64,000 nt of DNA from CALZJC01 sp963781065 (GCA_963781065.1 CAWAET010000004.1:1-64000), one strand, 5' to 3'. Positions 19,564 through 30,241 are shown, numbered from the stretch's first letter. The notes: a model not told the origin generated them from the sequence alone. A program made the numbers and translations.

Positions 19564-20144
19564 CACGCCACCTGCTTCCAGTAGGGCTGTCCGTGCACCA
19601 CCCGGCGGACGATCCGGCCGGCGACGATCTCGCGACGCACCTGGACCAGCCACCTGGACAGGGCCAGGTCGCGCTCGAAGAGCACCACCCCGTCCACCGC
19701 CAGCTCGGCCCAGAGACCGCTCACCCGGGTGCCGGGCGGCGGCAGATGCACGAAGTGCTGCTCCACCCTGTGCCCCTCCCACGACAGCGGCGAGCAGTCC
19801 CACTCCCGGTACAGCCGGCGGGTCAACTCGACCTCGCCCTCCACCACCACCAGCAGATCCACATCCGAGGCCTCGGTCGCCTGACCGCGCGTCCACGAGC
19901 CGAACGCGGCGACACCGAGCAGCGCCTCGCCGAACTGATCGGCCGCGCGGCCCACCGCCTCGATCGCCGGCTGCAGATCGGCGAATCCCCCAAGGGGGGC
20001 CGCCAGCTTGCGGGCGCAGTAGTCGTTGAGAGAGGTCCCGGCATCCGCCGCCGCGCGCCGCAACAGATCGTGCAGACGCGGCGGGATGCGGAGCAGGAAC
20101 CTGCCGGAGGCGGACTGGGGATTGATTGTCTTGGTATCAGTCAC
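19563..20144 (-). CDS. Ribbon-helix-helix / nucleotidyltransferase fusion (MntA-like)
   Basis: 193 residues from GTG at 20144. Residues ~12-50 (FLLRIPPRLHDLLRRAAADA then GTSLNDYCARKLAAP) look like a HicB/Arc-type ribbon-helix-helix DNA-binding unit. Residues ~75-100 hold the minimal nucleotidyltransferase motif FGSWTRGQATEASDVDLLVV with both catalytic Asp residues (G-S-x10-D-x-D). The C-terminus has WEGHRVEQHFVHLPP and ends KQVA. In known MntA-HepT pairs the enzyme AMPylates and silences the HEPN toxin. Here a DNA-binding domain is fused on, which suggests self-regulation through the inverted repeat at its start codon. It overlaps the HEPN gene by ATGA. Confidence 0.72.
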   Translation of the reverse strand: MTDTKTINPQSASGRFLLRIPPRLHDLLRRAAADAGTSLNDYCARKLAAPLGGFADLQPAIEAVGRAADQFGEALLGVAAFGSWTRGQATEASDVDLLVVVEGEVELTRRLYREWDCSPLSWEGHRVEQHFVHLPPPGTRVSGLWAELAVDGVVLFERDLALSRWLVQVRREIVAGRIVRRVVHGQPYWKQVA

Positions 20145-20160
20145 AAATACGGATGATACC
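20133..20160 (-). promoter_or_regulatory. Inverted repeat over the start of the nucleotidyltransferase gene
   Basis: GGTATCA at 20133-20139 and TGATACC at 20154-20160 form a perfect 7-base inverted repeat flanking the GTG start (20142-20144). On the minus strand TATCAT (20158-20153) could serve as the -10. Position and symmetry fit an operator bound by the gene's own ribbon-helix-helix domain; binding is inference. Confidence 0.45.
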
Positions 20161-20224
20161 ACACGTCCGCGTCCGAGCCCTCCCACCAAGCTCTCGCTAT
20201 GCGAAGCGCCCTGGGGGCCGACTG

Positions 20225-22235
20225 CTAGAGCGCCTCGATCTCGACCCGGGCGTCGTTGAAGCAGGCCGCGCCGCCCACCACCTGGCCGTCGTCGGGGCAC
20301 AGGGCGGTGGCGGTGAGGCCGTTGAGCGAGGCGCGGGCCCAGGCGCCCTTGGGCATCGCCGCCACGCCGGCGCGGATGGCGGCGCTGGTCTCGAGCAGGC
20401 AGTGCACCTCGCCGCGCTGGTTGCGCACCCGCACCCGGTCGCCGGCGGCGAGGCCGCGGGCGGCGGCCTCGTCGGGGTGGACGGTGACCGCGAGCCGCGG
20501 CAGATTGCTCTCGCCAAAGGTGGAGTTGGTCATCCGCGCGCCCGCCGGGCTGACCAGGCGACAGCGGCCAGTCGTCGTCGGGCGGCAGCCAGCGGTAGGG
20601 CTCGGCGCCCAGGATCGGCGGCGTCAGGTGGATCCGGCCGTCGGCGGTCAGCGGCGGGCTGGTGGCCATCTGCACCGGCGGCGCGCCGGCGAAGTCGTAG
20701 GTCTGCTGACCGCCGGCGGCGATCCGCTCGACGTCGACCTCGCGGCCCGGCAGACCGATCGCCGCCGTCGCGCGCCGCAGCAGCTCGGCGTCGTCGAGTC
20801 GGAACGCCTCGTCCGTGAAGCCCAGCGCCCGGCCCAGGCGGCCGAAAAGCCGCATGTTGGAGATCGCCTCGCCGGCGGGCTCGACCGCCGGCACCACGCC
20901 GCCCAGCATGTAGCTGCCGTAGCCGGCGCGCAGATCGTGCCCCTCGAGAAAGGTCACCGCCGGCAGCACGATGTCGGCCAGCCGCGCCGTGTCGGTCATC
21001 ACCTGGTCGTGGACGACGGTGAACAGGTCCTCGCGCACCAGCCCGCGCAGCACCTGCCGCTGGTCGGGCACGGTGGCCGCCGGGTTGGCGTTGTAGACGA
21101 AGAGCGCCTTGATCGGCGGCGCCAACCGGGGCTCGAGGTCGTCGTTGAGCAGCCGGCCGAGCTGGCTCATGTTGAGCTCGCGGGTGCGCCAGTCGAGCGG
21201 CCCGATCACCGCGTCGCGGTCGAAGCCGACGGCGCCGTTGTTGGACAGCGTGTAGCCGCCGCCGCGGACGCCGAACTTGCCCAGCAGCGTCGGGATCGCC
21301 AGGATCGCCGCCATCGCCTGGGCGCCGTTGCGGTTGCGCTCGGGGCCCCAGCCGCAGCGCACCAGGGCCGGGTCGCTGTCCGCCAGCCGGTCGGCGAGCT
21401 CGGCGATCGCTTCGGCGGCGACCCCGGTGACCCCGGCGGCGCGCTCGAGCGGCCACTCGGCGGCGCGCTCGAGCAGCGGCTCGAGACCGTCGGCGTGGCC
21501 GGCGACAAACCCGAGATCCAGCTGCCCGGCGGCCCGCCAGCGCTCGATCAGGCCCAGCGCCAGCGGCAGGTCCTGGCCCGGCAGGACCGGCAGGTGGAGG
21601 TCGAGCTCGCTATCGCCGAGGGTGCGCCGCGGGTCGATCTGGGCGATCCAGGCGCCGCGCCGCTTCGCTTCCCTCAAGTGCGGCACCAGGTGGATGTTCG
21701 AGCCCCGCGGGTTGGCGCCCCAGACGACGATCGCCCGGGCCCGGGGGTAGTCGCCGAAGGCCACCCCCGGCATCTTGCCGTACATGCCCTTGGCCACCTG
21801 GGTGGCCGGCAGGGCGCAGATCGTCTTGCTCAGCCGCGACGCTCCCAGCCGCGAAAAGAACAGGTGGTCGACGAACTCGTCGGTGAGCAGGCCGTTCGAG
21901 CCGCCGTAGTGGAACGGCAGGATCGCCTCGCCGCCCCAGCGCTCGGCGATCGCCTGGAAGTTGCCGGCGATGGTCTCGATGGCCTCGTCCCAGGAGATCC
22001 GCTCGAAGCCGCCGCGGCCCTTGGGGCCGACCCGGCGCAGCGGGTGGAGGATGCGCTCGGCGTGGTAGAGCCGCTTGGCGAAACCGGTGACCTTGGCGCA
22101 GATGAAGCCGGCGGTGTGGGCGCTGTCCGGAGCGGCGCCGATCCGGGTCACGCGGCCGTCCGTCACCTCGACGCCCAGGGCGCAGCCGTCCGGGCAATCC
22201 AGGGGGCAAGTGGTCGACCGGGTCTCTACGGACAT
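20225..22235 (-). CDS. Molybdopterin-dinucleotide oxidoreductase (DMSO reductase family)
   Basis: About 670 residues. The N-terminal 4Fe-4S motif is TTCPLDCPDGCALGV with a further Cys in FICAKV. The three MoPterin domains follow with ISWDEAIETIAGNFQAIAER, FHYGGSNGLLTDEFVDHLFF, IVVWGANPRGSNIHL and KFGVRGGGYTLSNNGAVGF. A one-base shift near 20540 moves the cofactor-binding C-terminus (HPDEAAARGLAAGDRVRVRN, GEVHCLLETSAAIRAGVAAM) to another frame ending at 20225. Relatives include formate-dehydrogenase-like and assimilatory enzymes; the substrate cannot be told. No Tat signal is visible, so it is probably cytoplasmic. It starts ATG at 22235. The frame stays open upstream to 22322 without family match. 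Confidence 0.85.
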
Positions 22236-22410
22236 GGACGGATCTCCCGCACGCCGTCCATGCAGCCGTCTTCGAGGATCAGCGTCGTGCGTTTCATGCG
22301 CGCAAGAGTAGCAACCGGACATCTGGCCCGGCTCCCGGCTGTCGCGCGGTAGGCCCGTCTCGCTGCTCCGCAGCCTAACCTGGCGGCGGCGCCTAGGGAT
22401 CGAACCCCTC

Positions 22411-23475
22411 TCAGGGGCTCAAACTGGGGTCGAGCTCGAGGGTGAGCTGGCCGTCCACACCGACCGAGAATCCGTCGCCCAGCCTGATCCACTCGCCCGC
22501 TCGCAGGGTCAGGTCGCCGTCCGGCCCGGCGACCATGTAGTTCGTGCCGGCCTCGATACGGCAGGCCTCCTCGGTGACGGTGTCCAGGATCGTGTCGTCG
22601 CTGAGGGACTTGAGCGGGCAGCCGCTGAGAGCGGAACAGGTCGAAGTGACCGCAAAGAGATTCCCGGCCGAAAAGTTTGCGGCAGACGGCACGGTGACCG
22701 TCACCTCGCATATCGACTCCAGACCCGTGTCCGAATCGTCTCCCCCCGAGGTGTCCACTGCGCTCTCTCCCAGCACGAGAGATCCTTCCAGCGTGCCCGC
22801 GGGACAGGAGGGCGAGGGTTCGCTGTTCTCGAGGGTGCCGGAGGCACACGACGTCAGCTCAATGCACCAGGTGGGCGGGACCGGCCACACAATAGACACG
22901 GAGGCGTCGGCCTCCTCCTCCAAGGGACTTGTGGTCGTTGCGGAAACCGACCAGGAGCTGGTGAACCGGAGGTCGAGAGCGACCGGGAACCCGGTCTCAT
23001 TGCGTGCGCTGAAACCCACGAAAGAGTCCTCGATTCCGCCGTACGATCCGTCGGGATCCGCCGTGCAGGTCAGGTCGTTGGAAAGCTGATACTCGATATC
23101 GGCTCCCGACGGCGAAAACTCACACCCGCTCGGCGTGCAGCTTGCGTCACCCAGCCCCACGATCGATCCGTTGCCGATGTTGCTCGAGTCCTCGAAGACG
23201 AAGTGCGAGGGGAAGGTCCCTCCCGGATTCAGGATGAAGCCCGGTGGCAGCAACGCCGGCGCGACGATCTCGAGCTCTAGAGAGCCGGTGACGCTGCCCG
23301 TTGCGGTCGCGAGGGTCGGGCTCGCCGTCGCCAACGCCAACAAAAGGAAGCGGCCCAGAGGGGCCAGGGAGGGGACTGTCGTGGCAGATCGGGGTCTGGT
23401 CACTGGGGTCGACTCTCCGTTTCGCCAGGCTGGAATGTCGGTCGCTTTGCGCTCCAAGAGCGGTGAGCCTACCAA
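22411..23475 (-). CDS. Secreted protein of unknown function, Ser/Thr-rich
   Basis: Up to 354 residues. A hydrophobic export signal lies at LGRFLLLALATASPTLATAT, well inside the ORF, so the true start may be downstream of 23475. The mature part is rich in Ser, Thr, Gly and Asp with paired Cys (SCTPSGCEF, CIELTSCASG, CPAGTLEG, CSALSGCPL), suggesting disulphides in an extracytoplasmic beta-rich protein. The end (DLTLRAGEWIRLGDGFSVGV DGQLTLELD, written in two pieces) resembles a short domain found at the end of secreted proteins. No known function. Confidence 0.55.
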   Translation of the reverse strand: MVGSPLLERKATDIPAWRNGESTPVTRPRSATTVPSLAPLGRFLLLALATASPTLATATGSVTGSLELEIVAPALLPPGFILNPGGTFPSHFVFEDSSNIGNGSIVGLGDASCTPSGCEFSPSGADIEYQLSNDLTCTADPDGSYGGIEDSFVGFSARNETGFPVALDLRFTSSWSVSATTTSPLEEEADASVSIVWPVPPTWCIELTSCASGTLENSEPSPSCPAGTLEGSLVLGESAVDTSGGDDSDTGLESICEVTVTVPSAANFSAGNLFAVTSTCSALSGCPLKSLSDDTILDTVTEEACRIEAGTNYMVAGPDGDLTLRAGEWIRLGDGFSVGVDGQLTLELDPSLSP

Positions 23476-23586
23476 AGGGACCGACTCCTCCCCCCGGCCG
23501 GCCGGTGCTCGGGGACTCGTAGCCCGGCGAGCCGTGCCGCCGGACGGTGTCGAAGTCGGGCCATCAGTCGATTCTCACCGTAGGAT

Positions 23587-24474
23587 GTGCCCGTGTTGAA
23601 AGAGGATCGAGGCGTTAGCCAGCTAGGGACCGTGCTCGAAATGATCAAGTTCGGGCACACGATCTTCGCCCTGCCGTTCGCTCTGCTGGGCATGATGCTG
23701 GCCGCAGAGGGCTGGCCGGAGTGGCGGATGGTCGTTTGGATCCTCCTGGCGATGGTGGGCGCGCGCAGCGCGGCGATGGGCTTCAACCGGCTGGCGGACC
23801 GCGAGATCGACGCCGCCAATCCCCGCACCGCCGACCGCGAGTTGCCGGCCGGCAGGGTATCGCCGGCCTTCGTCGGCGGCTTCGTGGTGGTGAGCGTGGC
23901 GCTGCTGGTGCTGGCGGCCTGGCGGCTCAACCCGCTGACGCTGAAGCTGTCGCCGCTGGCGATCCTGATCCTGCTGGGCTACTCGTATAGCAAGCGGTTC
24001 ACCAGCGCGGCCCATCTGCTGCTCGGCCTGGCGCTGGCCGGGGCGCCGGTGGGGGCCTGGATCGCGGTGCGCGCCGACGTGCGGCTGACGCCGCTGGTGC
24101 TGGGCGCCGCGGTGCTCCTGTGGGTGGCGGGGTTCGACATCCTCTACTCGCTCCAGGACCTGGAGTTCGACCGCGGCTGGGGCCTGCACTCGATCCCGGT
24201 GCGGCTCGGCGAGACCGGGGCGCTGGTCGTCTCGGTGGCGCTGCACGTGGTGGTGCTGGCGTTGCTGGCCGCGCTGCCTTGGGTCTACCCGCCGGGCCTG
24301 GGCTGGGGCTGGTGGGTCGGCGTCGCCGGCTGCGCGGCGCTTCTCGGCTGGCAGCACTGGGTGGTGCGGCCGGGCGACCTGTCGCGGCTCGACGCCGCCT
24401 TCTTCCGGGCCAACGGGCTGCTGGCGGTCTGGCTGTTCGGAGCGGCGGCGGTCGACCTGCTGCTGCTGCGCTGA
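23587..24474 (+). CDS. UbiA-family prenyltransferase (MqnP-like)
   Basis: 295 residues with 8-9 membrane helices. Motif 1, GFNRLADREIDAANPRTADR, is the N-x-x-x-D-x-x-x-D Mg2+/prenyl-diphosphate site near residue 78. Motif 2, DILYSLQDLEFDRGWGLHS, is the Y-x-x-x-D-x-x-x-D site. FGHTIFALPFALLGMMLA at the N-terminus is typical of the 4-hydroxybenzoate/menaquinone branch. With mqnE in the same window, MqnP of the futalosine pathway is the likeliest role, but octaprenyl-transfer to another acid is possible. GTG start at 23587 (alternative GTG at 23593). Confidence 0.82.
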   Translation: MPVLKEDRGVSQLGTVLEMIKFGHTIFALPFALLGMMLAAEGWPEWRMVVWILLAMVGARSAAMGFNRLADREIDAANPRTADRELPAGRVSPAFVGGFVVVSVALLVLAAWRLNPLTLKLSPLAILILLGYSYSKRFTSAAHLLLGLALAGAPVGAWIAVRADVRLTPLVLGAAVLLWVAGFDILYSLQDLEFDRGWGLHSIPVRLGETGALVVSVALHVVVLALLAALPWVYPPGLGWGWWVGVAGCAALLGWQHWVVRPGDLSRLDAAFFRANGLLAVWLFGAAAVDLLLLR

Positions 24475-24526
24475 CGCCCGTTCCGGAGGGGCCTCGAGGC
24501 CTCGACGCGGCCCTGCAGGGCGCGCG

Positions 24527-27500
24527 CTATCCGGTGCTCTCCACCGCCGCCCTGGCGGCGGCGCCCTGCAGGCCCCCCTGCCGCGGCTCGCTCGGCGCCT
24601 CGCACTCGTCCGCGGCCGTCTCGGCGCTGCCGCCGAACCACTGGTAGAGGATCGGCAGTACGATCAGGGTGAGCAGGGTCGAGGTCACGACGCCGGCGAC
24701 CACGACGACCGCCAGGGGACGCTGCACCTCGGAGCCGACGCCGGTCGCCCAGATCAGCGGCATCAGGCCGAGGGCGGTGGTGGCCGCGGTCATCAGCACC
24801 GGCCGCAGCCGCAGCTCGGCGCCGTCGAGGATCGCCTGCCGGCGATTCGCGCCCTCGGTCTCGAGCTTGCGGAAGAACTCGATCATCACCAGCCCGTTGA
24901 GGATCGCGATGCCGAACAGGGCGATGAACCCGACCGAGGCCGAGACCGACAGGTAGAGGCCCGAGAGCTTGAGCGCGAACACGCCGCCGACCAGGGCCAG
25001 CGGGATGTTGACCAGGATCAGGAGCACCGGCCGCACGGCGCGGAAGTTGAGGAACAGCAGGATGAAGATCAGCACCAGGGCCAGCGGCACCATCACCCGC
25101 AGCCGGGCCATGGCCCGCTGCTGCTGCTCGAACTGGCCGCCCCAGGTGGTGAAGTAGCCGGTCGGCAGATCGAGCTCGGCGTCGAGGCGTTGCTGCGCCT
25201 CGGCGACGAAGCCGCCGATGTCGCGGCCGACGACGTTGAGCTCGACCACCACCCGGCGCTTGCCGTCCTCGCGCGAGATCTGCGCCGGGCCGCTCGTCGA
25301 GGTCGATGGTCGGCCACCTCGCTCAGCAGCACCCGCTCGCCGGTCGGCGTGGCGAGCGGCAGGTTGCGCAGGTTCTCGACCTTCGAGGTGAACTCGCTGG
25401 GCAGCCGCACGACGACGTCGGTGCGCCGGTCGCCCTCGGGCACGGTGGTGACGACCCGGCCGCCCATGGCGGTCTCGATCAGCGCCTGCGACCTGGGCGA
25501 CGCTGATGCCCAGCCGGGACAGCCGCCGCCGGTGCATGCGGATCTGCAGGTAGCCCAGGCCCTCGACCGCCTCGACCTTGATGTCGACGGCGCCCTCGAC
25601 CGCGCCCAGCACACCCGCCACCTCGCTCGCCGAGCGTCGGCGAGCTCGTGCAGGTCTTCGCCGAAGACCTTGACCGCGATCTGCGACTTGACGCCCGAGA
25701 TCAGCTCGTCGACCCGCATCTGGATCGGCTGGGTGTAGCCGAACTCGACCCCGGGCATCGTCGCCAGCTTCTCCCGGAGCGCCGCCACCAGGCCCTCCTT
25801 GGTGCGCGCCGTCGTCCACTCGGACCGTGGCGCCAGCAGCACGTAGGTGTCGCTCTCGCCGACCCCCATGGGGTCGGACGAGATGTCCGATCGCCCGGTG
25901 CGGCTGACCACGTGCCGGACCTCGGGCAGCTCCATGATGGCGGTCTCGATGCGCTGCACGGTGTCGAGCGACTGGGTCAGCGACACCGACGGCAGCTGGA
26001 ACGGCTGGACGACGATCGAGCCCTCGTCCATCGACGGCAGGAACTCGGTGCCCAGCGTCGGCGCGACGAGCAGCCGCCACCACCAGCAGCGCCAGCGCCG
26101 CGGCGACCACCAGCCGCGGGTGGTCCAGGGCCCAGCCGAGCTGCGGCCGGTAGATCCGCCGCACCAGATCCGCCGGGTGGGGGAACCGGCCGCCGCCGAA
26201 GATCGGCACCGGTTCGAGCAGCAGCGACGCCAGCACCGGCATCAGGGTCATCGGTCAGCAGCAGAGCGCAGCCGAGGGCGATCGAGATGGTGTAGGCCAG
26301 CGGCGCGAACATCTTGCCCTCGATCCCCTGCAGCGAGGCGATCGGCAGGAAGACCACGATGATCACCGCGACGCCGAAGACGATCGGGCCGCAGCACATC
26401 CTCGGCGGCCGCCGCCGAACGACGCCGCAGCGGGTCTCGGTGGAGCGTCCGCGGCTGCTGCAGCAGCCGCACGGTGTTCTCCACCAGCACGATCGCGCCG
26501 TCGCCGAGCATGCCGATGGCGATCGCCAGACCCGACAGGGTCATCAGGTTGGACGACATGCCGACGAGGTCGCATCACCAGGAAGGTCGCCAGGGCCGCC
26601 ATCGGCAGCTGCAGCGCCACCAGGCAGCGCCGACCGCGGGCTGGCCCATGAAGAAGAGCAGCACCAGGAGCACCAGGACGGCGCCCTGGAGCAGCGCGCC
26701 CTTCACCGTGCCGAGGGCCGTTTCGACCAGCTCGCTGCGATCGTAGAAGGGCACGATCTCGACGTCCGTCGGGCAGGCTCTGCCGGGCCACCTCGAGCTT
26801 CTCCTTGACCCCGGCGACCACGTCCCGGCCGGAGGCGCCCCGCAGCATCAGCACGATGCCGGCGACGGTCTCGCCCTCGCCGTCGCGGCTGATCGCGCCC
26901 TGGCGGATCTCGGGGCCGATCTCGACGGCGCCACCTGCCGCAGCAGGACCGGGCACGCGGTCGCGATAGGCGACGACGGTCTCCTTCGAGGTCGTCGACG
27001 CTCGCGGACCCAGCCGTCGCCGCGCACCACGAACTGCTCGCCGCCGCGCTCGACGTAGGCGCCGCCGGCGACGCCGTTGTTGGCCGCCACCGCGTCGGCC
27101 AGCTCGTCGAGGGCGAGCCCGTAGCGCCGCAGCGCCGCGGGATCGGCCACCACGTGGTACTGGCGCACGTCGCCGCCGAAGCGAGTCGACCCCGGCGACG
27201 CCGGCGACGGTCCGCAGGATCGGCCGCAGCACCCAGTCCTGCAGGGTGCGCAGCTCCATCAGGCTCGCGGCTGGGGCTCTCCAGGGTGTACTGGAAGACC
27301 TCGCCGAGCCCGGTGGAGATCGGTCCGAGGCTCGACGCCGACACCCTCGGGCAGCTCGTCGCGGGCGCCGACAGCATGCGCTCGAGCACCAGCTGGCGGG
27401 CGAAGTAGATGTCGGTGCCGTCCTCGAACACCACGGTCACCATCGACAGCCCGAACTTCGACAGCGAGCGCACCTCGGTCGAGTGCGGCAGCCCGGCGCA

Positions 27501-27713
27501 GGCCTGCTCGATGGGATAGGTCACGAGCTGCTCGATCTCGAGCGGCGACAGGGTCGGCGCCTGCGAGATGACCGTCACCTGGATGTTGGTGACGTCCGGA
27601 AAGGCGTCGATCGGCAGGCCGCGGAAGGCGGCGATCCCGCCCGCGACGAGCAGTCCGGCGAGGATCAGGACCACCAGCCGGTTGGCCAGCGACAGCTCGA
27701 GGATGCGGTGCAT
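24527..27713 (-). CDS. Heavy-metal RND efflux pump, inner-membrane subunit (CusA/CzcA type, frameshifted)
   Basis: This is the inner-membrane proton/metal antiporter of a tripartite pump. It starts MHRILELSLANRLVVLILAG with FRGLPIDAFPDVTNIQVTVI and LSPLEIEQLVTYPIEQACAG, both diagnostic of the HME-RND subfamily. Later come LVGGVFALKLSGLYLSVSAS, FGIAILNGLVMIEFFRKLET and the C-terminal LPLVAVVVVAGVVTSTLLTL region (read across frame). The span of 3,187 nt fits the usual length of about 1,040 residues. Many single-base shifts between about 25,300 and 27,400 put the middle in several frames. The gene abuts the adaptor gene (TAG then ATG without a gap). Metal specificity (Cu/Ag or Co/Zn/Cd) cannot be read. 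Confidence 0.87.
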
Positions 27714-28826
27714 CTACTCCTCCCCCGCGCCGCGCAGCAGGGTCGACTTGAGGAGGAAGACGCCCTCCACGGCGACCAGCTCGCCGACCGCCAGCCCTTC
27801 GCCGATCTCGTAGTGCGTGCCGTTGAACCTGCCGACCACCACCGGGCGGGCCTCGAACCGCAGCTCGTCCTGGCGGACGAACACGTAGTCCGCCGCCCCC
27901 ATGCGGATCAGCGCGCTCTCGGGAACCGAGGGCGCCTTCGTCGCCGCTCCCCGGATCAGGTTGCCCTCGACAAAGACGCCGGGCAGAAGACTCTCGCTGC
28001 CGTGGGTGATCTCGGCGCGAACCGTGACCGTGCGGGTGGTCGCATCGACCTGGGGCACCTGGGTGGTGACCCGGGCCAGGCCCCAGGCCTGCGGCCGGCC
28101 CACCGGCACGAACTCCACCTGGTCGCCGCGACGCACCCCGGTGGCCTCGTCGGGCGGCAGCTGCAGCTCCAGCTCGAGGCTCGCGGGATCGCCGATGACG
28201 ACCAGCGGCTCGTAGGCCCGGACCCAGGCATGCTGCTGGACCGCGAGGCTGAGGACGACGCCGGCGGCCGGCGCTCGCACGGTGAGCACCGGGTGCAGGT
28301 CGGTCGATTCGAGCAGACGCTGGATGTCCGCCCCGCTGTAGCCCAGGTCCTGCAGCTCGGCCTCGCCGTTCTTGACCTCGATCGAGGCGGCCAGGACCTC
28401 GTGCTGTCGGTGTTCGAGCTCGACCCGGCTGATGCCCTCGATCTCCAGCAGCTGACGGCCCGCCGCGAGCCGCGCCTCGGCCAGCTTCAGCGCCTCGCTG
28501 TCGCGCAGCAGCTCGCCCTGGAGCTCGTGCAGCATGTGGGAGTGGAGCTCGATCAGCGGCTGATGGCGCCGCACCGAGTCTCCCGGCGCCACCAGCAGCC
28601 GCTCGACCCGCCCGTCGACGATCGACTTCACCGTGTTGGTCGCGCCGGGAGAGCGCACCGCCTGTCCCAGGACCCGGACCTGGTCGCCAAAGGTCCGCTG
28701 GTCGACCTCGCCCAGGTGGATGCCGGCGCGCGCCTGGGCGTCGGCCGAGAGGCTGACCGTCTCCGCGGCCGCGGCGCCGGCCGCCAAGGTCAGGATGGAA
28801 ATCGCAAGCAGAAAAGACTTCTTCAT
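27714..28826 (-). CDS. RND efflux periplasmic adaptor (membrane fusion protein)
   Basis: 370 residues. A signal peptide (MKKSFLLAISILTLAAGAAA) is followed by the barrel-sandwich (lipoyl-like) domain with TVKSIVDGRVERLLVAPGDS and PVLTVRAPAAGVVLSLAVQQ. A helical hairpin (LQGELLRDSEALKLAEARLA) and beta-barrel segments (RTVTVRAEITHGSESLLPGV, GNLIRGAATKAPSVPESALI) complete the protein. This is the CusB/CzcB-type link between the pump and the outer-membrane channel. No His/Met-rich metal-binding tail is visible. Its ATG overlaps the TGA of the channel gene (ATGA at 28826). Confidence 0.87.
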   Translation of the reverse strand: MKKSFLLAISILTLAAGAAAAETVSLSADAQARAGIHLGEVDQRTFGDQVRVLGQAVRSPGATNTVKSIVDGRVERLLVAPGDSVRRHQPLIELHSHMLHELQGELLRDSEALKLAEARLAAGRQLLEIEGISRVELEHRQHEVLAASIEVKNGEAELQDLGYSGADIQRLLESTDLHPVLTVRAPAAGVVLSLAVQQHAWVRAYEPLVVIGDPASLELELQLPPDEATGVRRGDQVEFVPVGRPQAWGLARVTTQVPQVDATTRTVTVRAEITHGSESLLPGVFVEGNLIRGAATKAPSVPESALIRMGAADYVFVRQDELRFEARPVVVGRFNGTHYEIGEGLAVGELVAVEGVFLLKSTLLRGAGEE

Positions 28827-30172
28827 CAGGAACCCTCCAGGCCGGAGGCGCCGGCCGGGCTCGCCGGGATCGGCTCCGGCAGTGGAAACCAGGTGTCGGT
28901 GCCGAGCAGCCGGGCCAGCTCGAGCCGCGCGGTCAGCAGCGAGTAGCGGGTCTCGATCAGCGCTCGGCGCACGTCGTCGACCCGCGACAGGCCGTCGAGG
29001 TAGACCAGGTAGGAGACCGCGCCCAGGCGGAACTGCTCCGCCAGGGAATGCTCGCGGTCCGCCAGCTGGTCGGCGGTGGCGCGCAGCGAGGAGAGCGCGG
29101 CGGTGGTTGCGGCCGCGGTCTCCCGGGCCGCGTGGAGCCGGGCGACAAGCTGCCGCTCGTGGAGGTCACGCTGCGCGCCAGCCGCCTCCAGGCGCTTCTC
29201 GGAGGCGACGAGCCTCTGGCGCCCCTCGCTGCCGAAACGCAGCGGAACCGCGATGCGCACGCCGGCGGCGTCGAACCCCGCCGCCGGCGCGAGATCGGGG
29301 ATCCGCTCCCATTCGAGCTCGATCTCGGGCCGGCCCCAGACGCCGTGACGCTGGACCCGTGCTTCGGCGCCGGCGACCTCGTTGCGGATCTCCGCCAGTT
29401 GCTGGAGAGGAGCTTCGTCCAGCATCGCCTCGAGCGCACCGGCGTCCGGCTGTGCCGCGGCGGTCTGTTCGACCAGCCGCGCCAGGTCACCGGCGTCCGG
29501 CAGGGGAAACCCGCCGGGCGCCAGGGCCGCGAGCTGCTGCTCGACGGCGAAGCGCCGGCTTTCAGATTGCCGCAGCAGGTCCCGGTCCCGGGCCAGCTCC
29601 AGCTCGAGCTGGGCGCGCTCGGAGCCGGAGATCTCCCCCAGCTCGTAGCGCCGCGTCTGGATGGCCAGCGTGCGGTCGAGGCGCCCGACGCGCGTCTCGG
29701 CCAGCGCCGCCATCTCGGTCTCGGCCGCCAGATCGAGCCAGCGGCCGGCCGCCAGGGCCGCCACCTCGAGCCTGCCGGAGATGCCGCCGATTCGCAGCAA
29801 CCGGTCCGTCGCCTGCCGCAGGTCCTTGCCGGTGGCGCGCCGCCAGGGCGGGTTGAACGGCATGCTGAAGCGCAGGGTGTCGACGGCGTTGGCGCGTTGC
29901 TCGAAGCCCGGCCCGATCCCCTCCCGCTGCCAGGAGAGGGTCGGCGCCCCGGCGCCCGTGGTCGAGCGCATCTCGGCCACCTCCGCCTCCAGCTCCGCCA
30001 CCCGAAGCGCCGTCTCGGGAGAGCGTTCGATGGCCGCCCGCATCGTCGCCAGCACCTTCTCGGATGGCGACGCGGTGGTGCCGCCCTCGGCGCCGGCGGC
30101 GGCGCTCGCGCCCAGGGCGAGGAGCAGCGTCAGCGGCAGAACGGCGAGCCGTTTGCTGTCGATTCGAGTCAC
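28826..30172 (-). CDS. TolC/CusC-family outer-membrane efflux protein
   Basis: 448 residues from a GTG at 30172 with a purine-rich site (GGAGGCAAG) just upstream. A signal peptide (LAVLPLTLLLALGASAAAGA) precedes two long helical repeats of the outer-membrane efflux protein family: AAIERSPETALRVAELEAEV, then RRYELGEISGSERAQLELEL and, in the second half, RSLAEQF-type (here HSLAEQFRLGAVSYLVYLDG). It forms the trimeric exit duct for the adjacent RND pump. It is the first gene of the three-gene operon, so the leader between 30173 and about 30400 is the likely control region. Confidence 0.85.
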   Translation of the reverse strand: MTRIDSKRLAVLPLTLLLALGASAAAGAEGGTTASPSEKVLATMRAAIERSPETALRVAELEAEVAEMRSTTGAGAPTLSWQREGIGPGFEQRANAVDTLRFSMPFNPPWRRATGKDLRQATDRLLRIGGISGRLEVAALAAGRWLDLAAETEMAALAETRVGRLDRTLAIQTRRYELGEISGSERAQLELELARDRDLLRQSESRRFAVEQQLAALAPGGFPLPDAGDLARLVEQTAAAQPDAGALEAMLDEAPLQQLAEIRNEVAGAEARVQRHGVWGRPEIELEWERIPDLAPAAGFDAAGVRIAVPLRFGSEGRQRLVASEKRLEAAGAQRDLHERQLVARLHAARETAAATTAALSSLRATADQLADREHSLAEQFRLGAVSYLVYLDGLSRVDDVRRALIETRYSLLTARLELARLLGTDTWFPLPEPIPASPAGASGLEGS

Positions 30173-30241
30173 CTTGCCTCCTTCGAGTCCCCTGCCTCGT
30201 CGCCGACGCGGCCTCGACACGCGCATCGACACCGACGCGGA

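Noticed and set aside
22385..22420. T-arm-like sequence on the minus strand (GGGGTTCGATCCC) suggesting a tRNA
   Set aside because: No matching D-arm, anticodon arm or acceptor stem can be drawn, and it overlaps the end of a protein gene. Probably chance or a tRNA fragment too short to support.
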